Part shown: positions 1-7,375 of the stretch, piece by piece
Layout: every line of letters starts with the position of its first letter
Position numbering within the stretch: position 1 is the first letter of the stretch
Assembly: GCA_958296175.1 (NCBI GenBank)
Contig: OY282448.1
Location: forward strand, 2,542,127 to 2,606,126
DNA from: an uncultured Chloroflexota bacterium
GTDB taxonomy: Bacteria > Chloroflexota > UBA11872
DNA: 64,000 nt
Direction of reading: 5' to 3'
The notes under the pieces: generated by a model
What the model was told of the DNA's origin: nothing
Seen by the model: the letters and a program-made list of their open reading frames with translations, nothing else
Database searches by the model: none
Position numbers and translations under genes: made by a program

Positions 1-42
1 CATGGCGCGGATCATGGTGCGGCGTGTCATGTGCGTTCTCAT
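1..42 (-). CDS. Start of a Tat-exported lipoprotein (partial)
   Basis: Only the first 14 codons lie in the window, on the minus strand, starting at ATG 42 and running off the left edge. They read MRTHMTRRTMIRAM, which closely resembles the twin-arginine start of the two sugar-binding lipoproteins further right (MTRRRMIRAL). A purine-rich Shine-Dalgarno run (GGGGGAGGGAAG) lies just upstream of the chosen ATG, at about 45-58. By analogy it is probably another ABC-transporter solute-binding protein, downstream of the Gfo/Idh gene on the same strand. Internal ATGs at 30 and 15 are possible starts. The inference rests on a short stretch. Confidence 0.5.
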   Translation of the reverse strand, partial: MRTHMTRRTMIRAM

Positions 43-173
43 CGCTTCCCTCCCCCGTGACGACTGGCTGCTAGTCGTGCCCGCGCGGCCGGGCGCCATC
101 GGCCCGGCCAGGGCATGCGCCCGTATGCCTAGCACAAGCGCCTCGGACGTGTCAACGCGGGCCGCGCGGGGCG

Positions 174-1241
174 CTAGGCGTCGGTGATGGGGAGTTCCAC
201 GCGCACGTTGCCGCCGGCCTGGGATTGCAAGGCGGCGAGCAGGACTTCCAGGGCTTGCCGCGCCTGGCGGCCGTCGGACGTGGGCGTCCCTCCGGTGCGG
301 ATCAGGCCAACCAGCTCGGTGACCAGCCCGGCGATGTGGCCTTGCGTGTAGTGCGGGCACATGATCGGCGCGCCGCGCAGCCCTTGCTGGGGGTCGTCGT
401 AGAGGATGGCGCGGGCGTTGGTGATGTTGATGCGGCCCTTGGTCCCCCAAATGTCGATCGGCCCGATGTAGCGGCCGGGCATGGTCTTGCAGGCGTTCCA
501 GAAGGCGCGCACGTCGTTGTCGAACTCGATCAGGATGCTCAGGGCGGGGTCGGTGTCGGGGTCGTGCCCGCCGTCGCTGGCGTAGCGCGGGCCGTAGTTT
601 TCGAACCCTTTTTCGGCCACGGCGTAGACGGCCACCGGTTTGCCGGTGGCATACCAGATCAGCGTGTCGCACACGTGGGTGCCGTTGCGGAAGAGCATGG
701 CGCGCGGCCCGCCCTGGTTGCCCATGATGCGCACCACGTCGCCAATGGCGCCGTCCTCAATCAGGCGCCCGACCTCGGCCCAGGGGAACCACCAGCGGTA
801 GACGTGGTCGACCAGCATGGGGATGCCGGCGGATTCCACGGCTTCGATCATGCGGTCGGCGTCCGCCAGCGTGGTGGCGATGGGCTTTTCGCAGACGATG
901 CCTTTCACGCCGGCCGCGGCGGCGTCGATCACGATCTGGGCGTGCGCGTCGTCGCCGGTGACCACGCTGATGACGTCCAGGTCTTCGCGCGCCAGCATCT
1001 CGCGGTAGTCGGTGTAGGCGTTGACGCCGGGCTGGTACGCGCGCCAGTTGGCGTGGAACTGGTCGATGGCTTCCTGGCGCAGGTCGCACACCGCCGCGAG
1101 TTCGGTGCCTTCGGCGAAGTGATAGGCGGAAGCGTGCCCGTGCGGAATCTCATCGCCCCAGCCGGGCTTGGGGGCAGGCAGCGGCGGGCGGCCTCCGATG
1201 GGCGTCAGACCGACGACGCCGGCGCGCAGTGCGGAACCCAT
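174..1241 (-). CDS. Gfo/Idh/MocA family oxidoreductase
   Basis: A 355-residue NAD(P)-dependent oxidoreductase, probably acting on a sugar, inositol or derivative in the cytoplasm. The N-terminal Rossmann region starts near residue 6 (AGVVGLTPIGG, an atypical glycine-rich loop with an insertion before AAVCDL). The family motif EKP is present in GIVCEKPIATT, and the C-terminal alpha/beta sheet domain follows. A histidine-containing segment (GTHVCDTLIWYATG) sits where the family places its substrate-binding His. Start ATG 1241 is chosen because the protein then begins just before the Rossmann fold. The reading frame stays open far upstream, but that part is antisense to another gene and not coding. 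It lies upstream of a lipoprotein start on the same strand. The substrate is unknown. Confidence 0.85.
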   Translation of the reverse strand: MGSALRAGVVGLTPIGGRPPLPAPKPGWGDEIPHGHASAYHFAEGTELAAVCDLRQEAIDQFHANWRAYQPGVNAYTDYREMLAREDLDVISVVTGDDAHAQIVIDAAAAGVKGIVCEKPIATTLADADRMIEAVESAGIPMLVDHVYRWWFPWAEVGRLIEDGAIGDVVRIMGNQGGPRAMLFRNGTHVCDTLIWYATGKPVAVYAVAEKGFENYGPRYASDGGHDPDTDPALSILIEFDNDVRAFWNACKTMPGRYIGPIDIWGTKGRINITNARAILYDDPQQGLRGAPIMCPHYTQGHIAGLVTELVGLIRTGGTPTSDGRQARQALEVLLAALQSQAGGNVRVELPITDA

Positions 1242-1340
1242 GGCGCGGTCCTCTCGACCTGGCCGCCGCGCGGCGCAGGCAGGGCGTGGCATGCGGCCCA
1301 ATTGTAGGGCGCGGCGGGGATAAGGAAGTTGCGGTCTCCG

Positions 1341-1551
1341 CAACTCCCGCGCACGCGGCGTTTCGGGGGACGCGGGCGGACCGCGCTCGTGCTCGACCGC
1401 AACTCCCGAACTCCCGCGCGCGGCGTTTTGGTCCCTCGGTCCGACATAGCACTCCCTCGGCCCCTGCAACTCCCGCGCACACGGCGTTTCGGTGCACCGC
1501 GCCCGGCAGTTGGCCGAGCCGCTGCTGCACTCCCGCGCACGCGGCGTTTCG
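1341..1551. repeat. Four degenerate 24-26 bp direct repeats at about 60-bp spacing (CRISPR-like)
   Basis: Within the divergent gap 1242-1595 the motif CTCCCGCGCACGCGGCGTTT recurs at about 1341-1366, 1408-1432, 1467-1492 and 1527-1551. Start-to-start distances are 67, 59 and 60, leaving 34-41 bp of unrelated spacer. The core CCGCG-CA-CGCGG is a palindrome. A separate hairpin (GTTGCGG-TCT-CCGCAAC, 1328-1344) overlaps the first copy. The geometry is CRISPR-like, but the repeats vary and no cas gene is in the window. It could be a dispersed intergenic repeat or a decayed array. No gene is seen in the gap. Confidence 0.6.
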
Positions 1552-1595
1552 TCTACGCTCACGGCGAACCGTCCGCGGCGGGGAGGGACACCGGC

Positions 1596-2885
1596 ATGGG
1601 TCGAAAGCTGAAGGTCGGATTCATTGGCTGCGGGAGCATCTCGCGGCTGTACACGGACATCTACGCCGGCATGACGGATCTGGCGCAGGTGGTGGCCACC
1701 GCCGACATCGCGCCGCAGCTGGCGCGGGACCGCGCGGCGGCGCTGAGCGAGGCCTACACGGCCGAGGCGGCGCGCCAGCGGGCCCTGGCGATCAACGCGC
1801 GCAGCGACGACGACCGCGCGCAGGCGCGCCAGCTGGCGGCGGACGCCGCCGAAGCCGCCAGCAACGAGATTCGCAGCTACGACGGGCACGAGGCACTGCT
1901 GCGTGACCCCGAGGTCGACGCCGTGGTGGTGCTGACCACGCCGCCCGTGCGCGGCGTGCCCGTGGTGGCAGCCGCCGAGGCCGGCAAGCACGTCTTTACC
2001 GAAGGCCCAATGGCCAAGAGCGTGCAGGAAGCCGACGAGATGCTGGCCGCCGCCGCCGCGGCCGGCGTCACCTACGTCTCCCAATGCGGCGGACGCTATA
2101 CGCGCGGGCTGGCGCACGCGCGGCGGGCCATTGCCAGCGGCCTGATGGGTCCGCTGGCCGCGGCCAAGCTGGAGATCAACTGGTATCACCAGCAGACCTA
2201 CTACAAGGGCTGGCACGGCACGTTCGACAGTGAGGGCGGCGGCGCCGTGTTCCACCACGGGCGCTACGTGATCGAGCCGTTCCTGTACGCCCTGGGGTCG
2301 GAGATCGTGGAGGTCACGGCCTATTCGGGACCCTTCCTGCGCGACATCGAGCACGACAGCTACAGCCTGGCGCTGGTGCGTTACGCCAACGGGGCCGTGG
2401 GGATCATTCAAGGCTCCCTGCTGCACCACGCGCATCCCAAAACCGAGCAGGCGCGCATGGAGTTCGTGGGGCAGAACGCCTCGATGGTGGTCGTCCACGA
2501 ACACCTGGGCTGGGGCGGGCCGACGGTGCTGCTGGAAACCGGGCGCGAGAGCGTGTTCCAGCACACCGTGTCGTTCGGTTCGTCCAACACGCCCGGCGCG
2601 GCGTCCGCGTTGGACGCGCTGGTGGACGAGGTGCGGGACTTGCCGCCCGCGCCCAGTCAGCGCGATCAGAGCCGTTTGTGGGCCAGCTGCGTGCTGGAAG
2701 GCCGCCCGCTGCCGGTGCCGCAGCACGTGGGCCGCCAGCACGTGGAACTGGTGCGGGCGATCTACAAGTCGGCCAGCATCGGCGGGCCGGTGCAGCTGCC
2801 GCTGGACAAGGACGACCCGTTCTACAGCTTCGAGGGACGCCTGCCGGCGCGGCCCGCCTGGATGCCGCGGCTGCCTGACGCCTGA
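1596..2885 (+). CDS. Gfo/Idh/MocA family protein with altered EKP motif
   Basis: A 429-residue Gfo/Idh/MocA-type protein. The N-terminus KVGFIGCGSISRLY is a classic Rossmann NAD(P)-binding loop. The usual EKP motif, whose Lys takes part in catalysis in this family, reads EGP here (HVFTEGPMAKS, codons at 2001-2009). A helical Ala/Arg-rich insertion of roughly 45 residues (about residues 40-90) separates the first beta-alpha units. The C-terminal domain keeps family features such as GGGAVFHHGRYVIEP. Start ATG 1596 is taken because it sits directly before the Rossmann fold. It diverges from the dehydrogenase at 174-1241 across the repeat-containing gap. Without the Lys it may be non-catalytic or use another residue. 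Confidence 0.8.
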   Translation: MGRKLKVGFIGCGSISRLYTDIYAGMTDLAQVVATADIAPQLARDRAAALSEAYTAEAARQRALAINARSDDDRAQARQLAADAAEAASNEIRSYDGHEALLRDPEVDAVVVLTTPPVRGVPVVAAAEAGKHVFTEGPMAKSVQEADEMLAAAAAAGVTYVSQCGGRYTRGLAHARRAIASGLMGPLAAAKLEINWYHQQTYYKGWHGTFDSEGGGAVFHHGRYVIEPFLYALGSEIVEVTAYSGPFLRDIEHDSYSLALVRYANGAVGIIQGSLLHHAHPKTEQARMEFVGQNASMVVVHEHLGWGGPTVLLETGRESVFQHTVSFGSSNTPGAASALDALVDEVRDLPPAPSQRDQSRLWASCVLEGRPLPVPQHVGRQHVELVRAIYKSASIGGPVQLPLDKDDPFYSFEGRLPARPAWMPRLPDA

Positions 2886-3118
2886 TCCAGCGCCCCGCGC
2901 GGGGGCAGCCGCCTGGGCTGGCGCGGGGGGGGCGGCAATCGGCCCCCCTCGAGAACCCGGCCGCGGCTCTCGTGCGGGCGCCGACCCGCCGCGCGGGTTG
3001 GCGGCATGACGCGCCCGCTGCGGCCGGCGGGGCTGGTTTCCAACCCGCCCCGCGCGGGGTCGTGCGCACAGGCCTCGGCGAGTCACGCGGCTGACGGCCG
3101 GCGCACGCCGCCCGCGCG

Positions 3119-4150
3119 TCACAGATCGATGACGGACCCCTCCTGACTGGAGCGCAGGATGGCGTCCAACACCCGCATCGTCGGCAAGTTGTTGCGGCCC
3201 GAGCATTCGTCGTCGGCGCCCAGCACCGCGTGGTCCCAGAACGCCGTCCACATCGAACGCTCGATTTCGGCCCAGTGGATATGGCGCTCCGACGCGCCGA
3301 AGGGGAAGACTTCGGCGCGGGGGTAGCGATTGCCCGGCTGCCGCGGGGTCACGCGCAGGATGCAGTCGGTCGAGTTCGTGGAGGTTCCGTGCACGGTCAG
3401 CGCCGCCTGCGCGCATTCCACGCGCACGTACATCTCATACGCCTGCGCGTCGGACGTGGCCGTGTAGGACACGACGACGGGGCCGTCGAACTCGATGATG
3501 GCGCAGACGTGCGGCTCGGCGTGCCAGGCGCTGTGCTGCGGTGTGACGTTGACGCCCCGCACACGGCGCGGCGGCAGCTGCACCATGGACAGCAGCGTGT
3601 CGACCTGGTGCGAGGCCTGATGCCAGAGGTGCATGGGCGGTTCGCCGTTGTTGAAGGGAACCCCGCGCGCGTTGTGGTGCACCATGGTGATTGCGCCCAG
3701 CGCGCCGTAGCGCCGCTGGGCAATGGCCTCCCGCAACCAGGGGTAGGGGTGAAACAGGCGGTCGTTCTGGGTCACCACGAGTTTCACGCCGCGGGCGTCC
3801 GCCAGGTCGACGACGCGCTCGGCTTCGGCCAGGTCGCACGTGAACGGCTTCTCGACCACGACGTGTTTGCCAGCCGCGATGGCTTCCTCCATATATGACG
3901 TGTGCAGATGGCCGGGCGTGAAGACGCCCACCACGTCGCACTCGATGGCCGCCAGAGCCTCGGTCAGGGACCCGAAGCAGGCCGCGTCAGTCAGCCCGGT
4001 GATCTGGCGCGCGACGTGAAACGCCGGTTCCACGACGTCGACCAGCCCCACCGACTGAAACTTCTCCGGAAGCGCGGCCAGGGCGTTCAGATGCGAACGG
4101 GCGCGGCCGCCCACGCCCACCGAAATCACTCGCAGCACTTGATCGGTCAT
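3119..4150 (-). CDS. Gfo/Idh/MocA family oxidoreductase
   Basis: A 343-residue cytoplasmic oxidoreductase of the Gfo/Idh/MocA family. A Rossmann region opens the protein (RVISVGVGGRARSHLNAL), the EKP motif is intact (HVVVEKPFTCD), and a mid-protein histidine pair (HLWHQASHQVDTLL) lies where substrate is bound in the family. ATG 4150 is the natural start, just before the Rossmann fold. The gene is 71 bp downstream of another Gfo/Idh gene on the same strand (4222-5331), so the two may be co-transcribed. It converges with the Gfo/Idh gene at 1596-2885; the 233-bp gap holds only short GC-rich self-complementary stretches. The substrate cannot be told. Confidence 0.82.
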   Translation of the reverse strand: MTDQVLRVISVGVGGRARSHLNALAALPEKFQSVGLVDVVEPAFHVARQITGLTDAACFGSLTEALAAIECDVVGVFTPGHLHTSYMEEAIAAGKHVVVEKPFTCDLAEAERVVDLADARGVKLVVTQNDRLFHPYPWLREAIAQRRYGALGAITMVHHNARGVPFNNGEPPMHLWHQASHQVDTLLSMVQLPPRRVRGVNVTPQHSAWHAEPHVCAIIEFDGPVVVSYTATSDAQAYEMYVRVECAQAALTVHGTSTNSTDCILRVTPRQPGNRYPRAEVFPFGASERHIHWAEIERSMWTAFWDHAVLGADDECSGRNNLPTMRVLDAILRSSQEGSVIDL

Positions 4151-4221
4151 GTGTGCGTCCTCCACGTGTGTGCCGCGCCCGGCGGGCGGCGATGCCGTCC
4201 CTGGTCGGCGCGGCGGCGGGT

Positions 4222-5331
4222 TTACTCGACCTGCGGGATGCCGATCGGTTGGGTTTGGCCGCTGTCGGAGGCGGCGTAGGCAGCGGTGATGCATTCGTTC
4301 ACCCACATGCCGTCTTCCGGTTGCAGCGGCGGGGGGGCCTTGCCCTGGCAGGCGCGGAAGAACTCCTTGACGACCAGGCGGTAGGGGTCGGCCGTGCCGC
4401 CGGTCCTGTCGAACGTCCAGGACTTGAGCGGCGCGCTGGCGTGCACGCCCTTGTGGGACGACCACTGCAAGGGGACGCCGTTGGCGTCTCCGCCCGGATT
4501 GAAGCGCAGCCAGCCGTCGCGGCCCCAGAACATGATGCCGTTGTGCCGTCCGGAGCCGTATTCGGCGCTGCTGGTGTAGTAGCCGGAGTTGAGACTGCCG
4601 ATCATGCCGTTGTCGAACTCGATGGTCAGGGAAGCCGCGTCCTCGGCCGTGATGGCCTCGCCGCCCACGTTGCGGCACATGGCGGACACCGCGGTGAAGT
4701 TGGCGCCGCTGAGGTAACGCACGAGGTCGACGTAGTGGCAGCCGAGAATCGTCAGATGCCCGCCGCCGCCTTTCTCCTTGGAGAAGAACCAGCCGCCGGC
4801 GGCGTGGTCGTATTCATGCCTGGACGGTGCGCGCTGGAGCGTGCGCTCGTGGTCGGCGATGAACCAGGCCTGGAAGGAAAACAGGTCGCCCAGCAGACCG
4901 TCGGCGATCAGGCGGCGCGCTTCCTGCACCAGCGGGTACATGCGCGAGACGTAGGCAATGTTGAGGTGCAGGCCGCGGCTGCGCGCCCGCTGGTAGATGG
5001 CGCGGTAGTCCTGGATGTCGACGAAGCCGGGTTTCTCGTGAAAGACGTGTACGCCGGCGTCCAGCGCCTGCAGGATCGGCGCCGGCATGCGCCAGGGCTC
5101 CATGCTGATCAGCGCCGCGTGGGGCTGGAACTCGCGGTACATCTGCGCCGGGTCGGTGAAGGTGGCGCGCAGCTTGCCGCCGGCGCCGTCGCGCACCTCG
5201 TCGAAGGTGGCGCCGGTCGTGTCCACGGCGGCCACCGCGCCGACTTCATCGTTGAGCAGCGCGTCGATCAACGCGCCGCGGTGCCAGGCCGTCGGCTCGG
5301 TAACGACGGCGACGCGAAGCGAGTCACTCAT
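4222..5331 (-). CDS. Gfo/Idh/MocA family oxidoreductase
   Basis: A 369-residue dehydrogenase-like protein. The N-terminus (RVAVVTEPTAWHRGALIDAL) is a divergent Rossmann start with an insertion. The EKP motif is present (HVFHEKPGFVD), as is a His-containing substrate segment (LTILGCHYVDLVRYLSG). The C-terminal domain is long, with Trp-rich sheet segments. ATG 5331 is chosen because it is the first good start before the fold. It is the upstream gene of a minus-strand pair with the oxidoreductase at 3119-4150 and is divergent from the lipoprotein at 5746. It probably belongs to catabolism of the same unidentified carbohydrate. Confidence 0.82.
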   Translation of the reverse strand: MSDSLRVAVVTEPTAWHRGALIDALLNDEVGAVAAVDTTGATFDEVRDGAGGKLRATFTDPAQMYREFQPHAALISMEPWRMPAPILQALDAGVHVFHEKPGFVDIQDYRAIYQRARSRGLHLNIAYVSRMYPLVQEARRLIADGLLGDLFSFQAWFIADHERTLQRAPSRHEYDHAAGGWFFSKEKGGGGHLTILGCHYVDLVRYLSGANFTAVSAMCRNVGGEAITAEDAASLTIEFDNGMIGSLNSGYYTSSAEYGSGRHNGIMFWGRDGWLRFNPGGDANGVPLQWSSHKGVHASAPLKSWTFDRTGGTADPYRLVVKEFFRACQGKAPPPLQPEDGMWVNECITAAYAASDSGQTQPIGIPQVE

Positions 5332-5745
5332 GATCGGACGCCTCCATCTACGCAGGTCTGGAACTGCCGCTGCCGCCGGGCGGCCAGCGGCGGGGCCGCA
5401 GGGCGGCCGCGGCGGGCGCGCGGCTTGCAGGGAGCCTAGCGCGGCCGCGGGGCGGCGCGCCACGCAGGGACGGGCCGGCCGCGCCGTTCCCGGCGCAAAC
5501 GCGGCCTCGCGGCCCAGGCAGCGCCGCGGCCGGCCGCAGCGCACCTTGCTCGTGCGGCCTGGATATAATCCGACTCGCGAGCGACTCGGGTTGCCAGATG
5601 TACGCCGCACGGCCTGACGAAGTGACGGGCCAGCGCGCGCCGGGAGCGCGCGCTGCGGCGGAGGTCTGCGGCGCGGCGCCGCTCGGCGGGCTCGCCCGAC
5701 CCGCGCGCGTGAGAGCGCCGGCGCGGCCCTGAAAGGACATGGACG
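5332..5745. other. Divergent intergenic region, no gene seen
   Basis: This 414-bp gap lies between two divergent genes and should hold both promoters. It is extremely GC-rich except for an AT-rich patch GGATATAATC at 5561-5570. I see no convincing reading frame: those that are open are Arg/Ala/Pro-rich shadows. No clear operator palindrome stands out. Confidence 0.5.
5564..5569 (+). promoter_or_regulatory. Possible -10 element TATAAT
   Basis: A perfect TATAAT in otherwise GC-rich DNA, 176 bp upstream of the lipoprotein start at 5746. The best -35-like hexamer (TTGCTC, 5546-5551) is only 12 bp away, which is too close, so the assignment is weak. Confidence 0.3.
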
Positions 5746-6936
5746 ATGACGACGCTGGAGTTTTCACGCCGACGGCTCCTGGTGGGCATGACCGGGCTGG
5801 GGCTGGGCGCGCTGGCGGCCGCCTGCGGCGAGGGCGCGCAAGATGCGGCCACAGCCGAGGGCGGCGGCGCTCGAGGCGACACCGGCGAGCTGCTGCTCTT
5901 CAGCAACACCTCGCCCCACGTCACCGCCATCGACATCCTCACGGAAGAAATCGTGCGCACGTCCGACCTGGAGGGGCTGACCTCCTGGGCCTGGAACGAC
6001 GACAACAACTACTTCGACGGCACGAACCTGTGGCTGGGGATGCTGAACGAATCCAGCGGGCAGGCCGAACTGGTCACGCTGAACGTGGACACGCTCACGA
6101 TCGAGACGCGCGTGCCGCTGGGCAGCGAGACCATGGGCGTATTCCTGGGCAAGGCCAGCAGCGGCGGCTCGCTGCTGGTCAGCAAGATGGGCGCCGGCGA
6201 GGTGGTGTCGGTCGACACGGCCAGCGGCGAGGTGCGCGCCACCTTCGACAACCTGCCGGCCAACGGCGGCATGATTGCCGACGCCGACCTTTCCACCGAC
6301 CTGGAGGGCGTGGAGCGCTTCGCGTATCCCACGGGCGACGGCAACACGGTCGTCACCATCGACCCCGCCAGCGGCGATGTGCTGACCTCGATCGACACGG
6401 TGAAGGGGGCCGCGCCCACGCGCCTGACCGCCGCGCCGGACGGCACCATCTGGGTGCAAGAGACCGGCAAGCACCGCGTGGCGGTGTACGAGCCAACCGG
6501 CCTGGAGCTGATCAAGCGCATCGAAGCCGGCGATCAGCCCATCGTGGGCGCCTTCACCACCGACGGCTCCTACGCCTACACCGGCCACTCCGAGGGCGAG
6601 TTCGTGCAGGTGGTGCAAGCCGCCACGCTGAAGCCGCTGGCGCACATCCGCACGGGCGGCAGTCCGCACATGGTGGCCGTGCGCCCCGACTTCACCCGCA
6701 TCTACGCCATGCTGCCCACCGAGCAGTCGGTGGCCGTGATCTACCAGCAGGACTGGGACGTCAACAGCTCGACCATCACCTCGAGCGTGGAAAACACCAT
6801 TCCTCTGGGCGTCACGCCGGTCGGCCTCTTCCTGCGCATGACCTCCGTCGGCGCGCGCCTGCGGGACGAGGAGGAACGCTACAAGGGCTGCACGCTGTCG
6901 TACTCCTGCGACCAGTCGCTGGGCACGAAGCGCTAG
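5746..6936 (+). CDS. Tat-exported lipoprotein with beta-propeller (YVTN-like) repeats
   Basis: A 396-residue exported protein. The N-terminus has a twin-arginine motif (FSRRRLLVG), a hydrophobic stretch and a lipobox ending in LAAAC at about residues 23-27, followed by a low-complexity linker. The rest is a series of short beta repeats of the type seen in YVTN/quinoprotein-like propellers: VTAIDILTEEIVRT, VVSVDTASGEVRAT, VVTIDPASGDVLTS, IWVQETGKHRVAVYEP. It is therefore probably a surface-anchored seven-bladed propeller with a binding or scaffolding role. An enzymatic function cannot be assigned. Two nested hairpins follow the stop. Confidence 0.75.
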   Translation: MTTLEFSRRRLLVGMTGLGLGALAAACGEGAQDAATAEGGGARGDTGELLLFSNTSPHVTAIDILTEEIVRTSDLEGLTSWAWNDDNNYFDGTNLWLGMLNESSGQAELVTLNVDTLTIETRVPLGSETMGVFLGKASSGGSLLVSKMGAGEVVSVDTASGEVRATFDNLPANGGMIADADLSTDLEGVERFAYPTGDGNTVVTIDPASGDVLTSIDTVKGAAPTRLTAAPDGTIWVQETGKHRVAVYEPTGLELIKRIEAGDQPIVGAFTTDGSYAYTGHSEGEFVQVVQAATLKPLAHIRTGGSPHMVAVRPDFTRIYAMLPTEQSVAVIYQQDWDVNSSTITSSVENTIPLGVTPVGLFLRMTSVGARLRDEEERYKGCTLSYSCDQSLGTKR

Positions 6937-6974
6937 ACGCCGTCCGTTCGCCCGGACGGATCGGACGGATCCGC

Positions 6975-7010
6975 GCCTGCCCCGCCCCCATGCGTGGGAG
7001 CGGGGCAGGC
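6975..7010 (+). terminator. Strong hairpin downstream of the propeller gene
   Basis: The 11-bp arms GCCTGCCCCGC (6975-6985) and GCGGGGCAGGC (7000-7010) are perfectly complementary, and the loop contains a further 4-bp stem (CCCA/TGGG). A short T-containing run (CCTTCTT) follows. A smaller hairpin (CCGTCCG/CGGACGG, 6940-6959) sits right after the stop codon. Probably a transcription terminator; it could also be a dispersed palindromic repeat. Confidence 0.6.
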
Positions 7011-7224
7011 GATCCTTCTTAAAGGCCGCGAGGAAGGCTTTCTGGGTGTGATGCGGATGGGTATGCCCACGGCCGCGGGCATGACGGCGGGGGAGCGCGG
7101 GAATCGACGAGGGCGGCCTGGCGAGGTTGCGGTCGCCGAACTTCCGGCGGTTGGCGGTGCCGAGGCTGCGACATCCGGGCCATTGCTCCGCGCGCCCGCC
7201 GAGCCCCACGGTCGCACGGAAGCA

Positions 7225-7254
7225 TTGACAGATGTTTTCTGCTGGTGATATACA
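7225..7254 (+). promoter_or_regulatory. Sigma-70-type promoter of the first sugar-binding protein gene
   Basis: TTGACA (7225-7230), an 18-bp spacer, then TATACA (7249-7254), about 120 bp upstream of the ATG at 7376. This is the best promoter in the window. The same layout, with one mismatch in the -35, recurs upstream of the duplicated gene. Confidence 0.75.
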
Positions 7255-7375
7255 GGACGCCCAGCCAGATGGGCAGTTCCGCAGGCGCGTGGCCCGCGGA
7301 GCATTGGTCGAGCGTCCGGCAGGAGGCGCGCAGGTGCGCGCTTCACGGCTGCCCGACGCAAGGGAGGAAAACTGC

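Noticed and set aside
2..187. A 61-codon plus-strand frame at the left end.
   Set aside because: It is Arg/Ala-rich without features, and its start region is opposite a better supported minus-strand lipoprotein start.
1341..1551. Calling this a functional CRISPR array.
   Set aside because: Only four imperfect repeats, uneven spacing and no cas genes in the window; kept as a CRISPR-like repeat.
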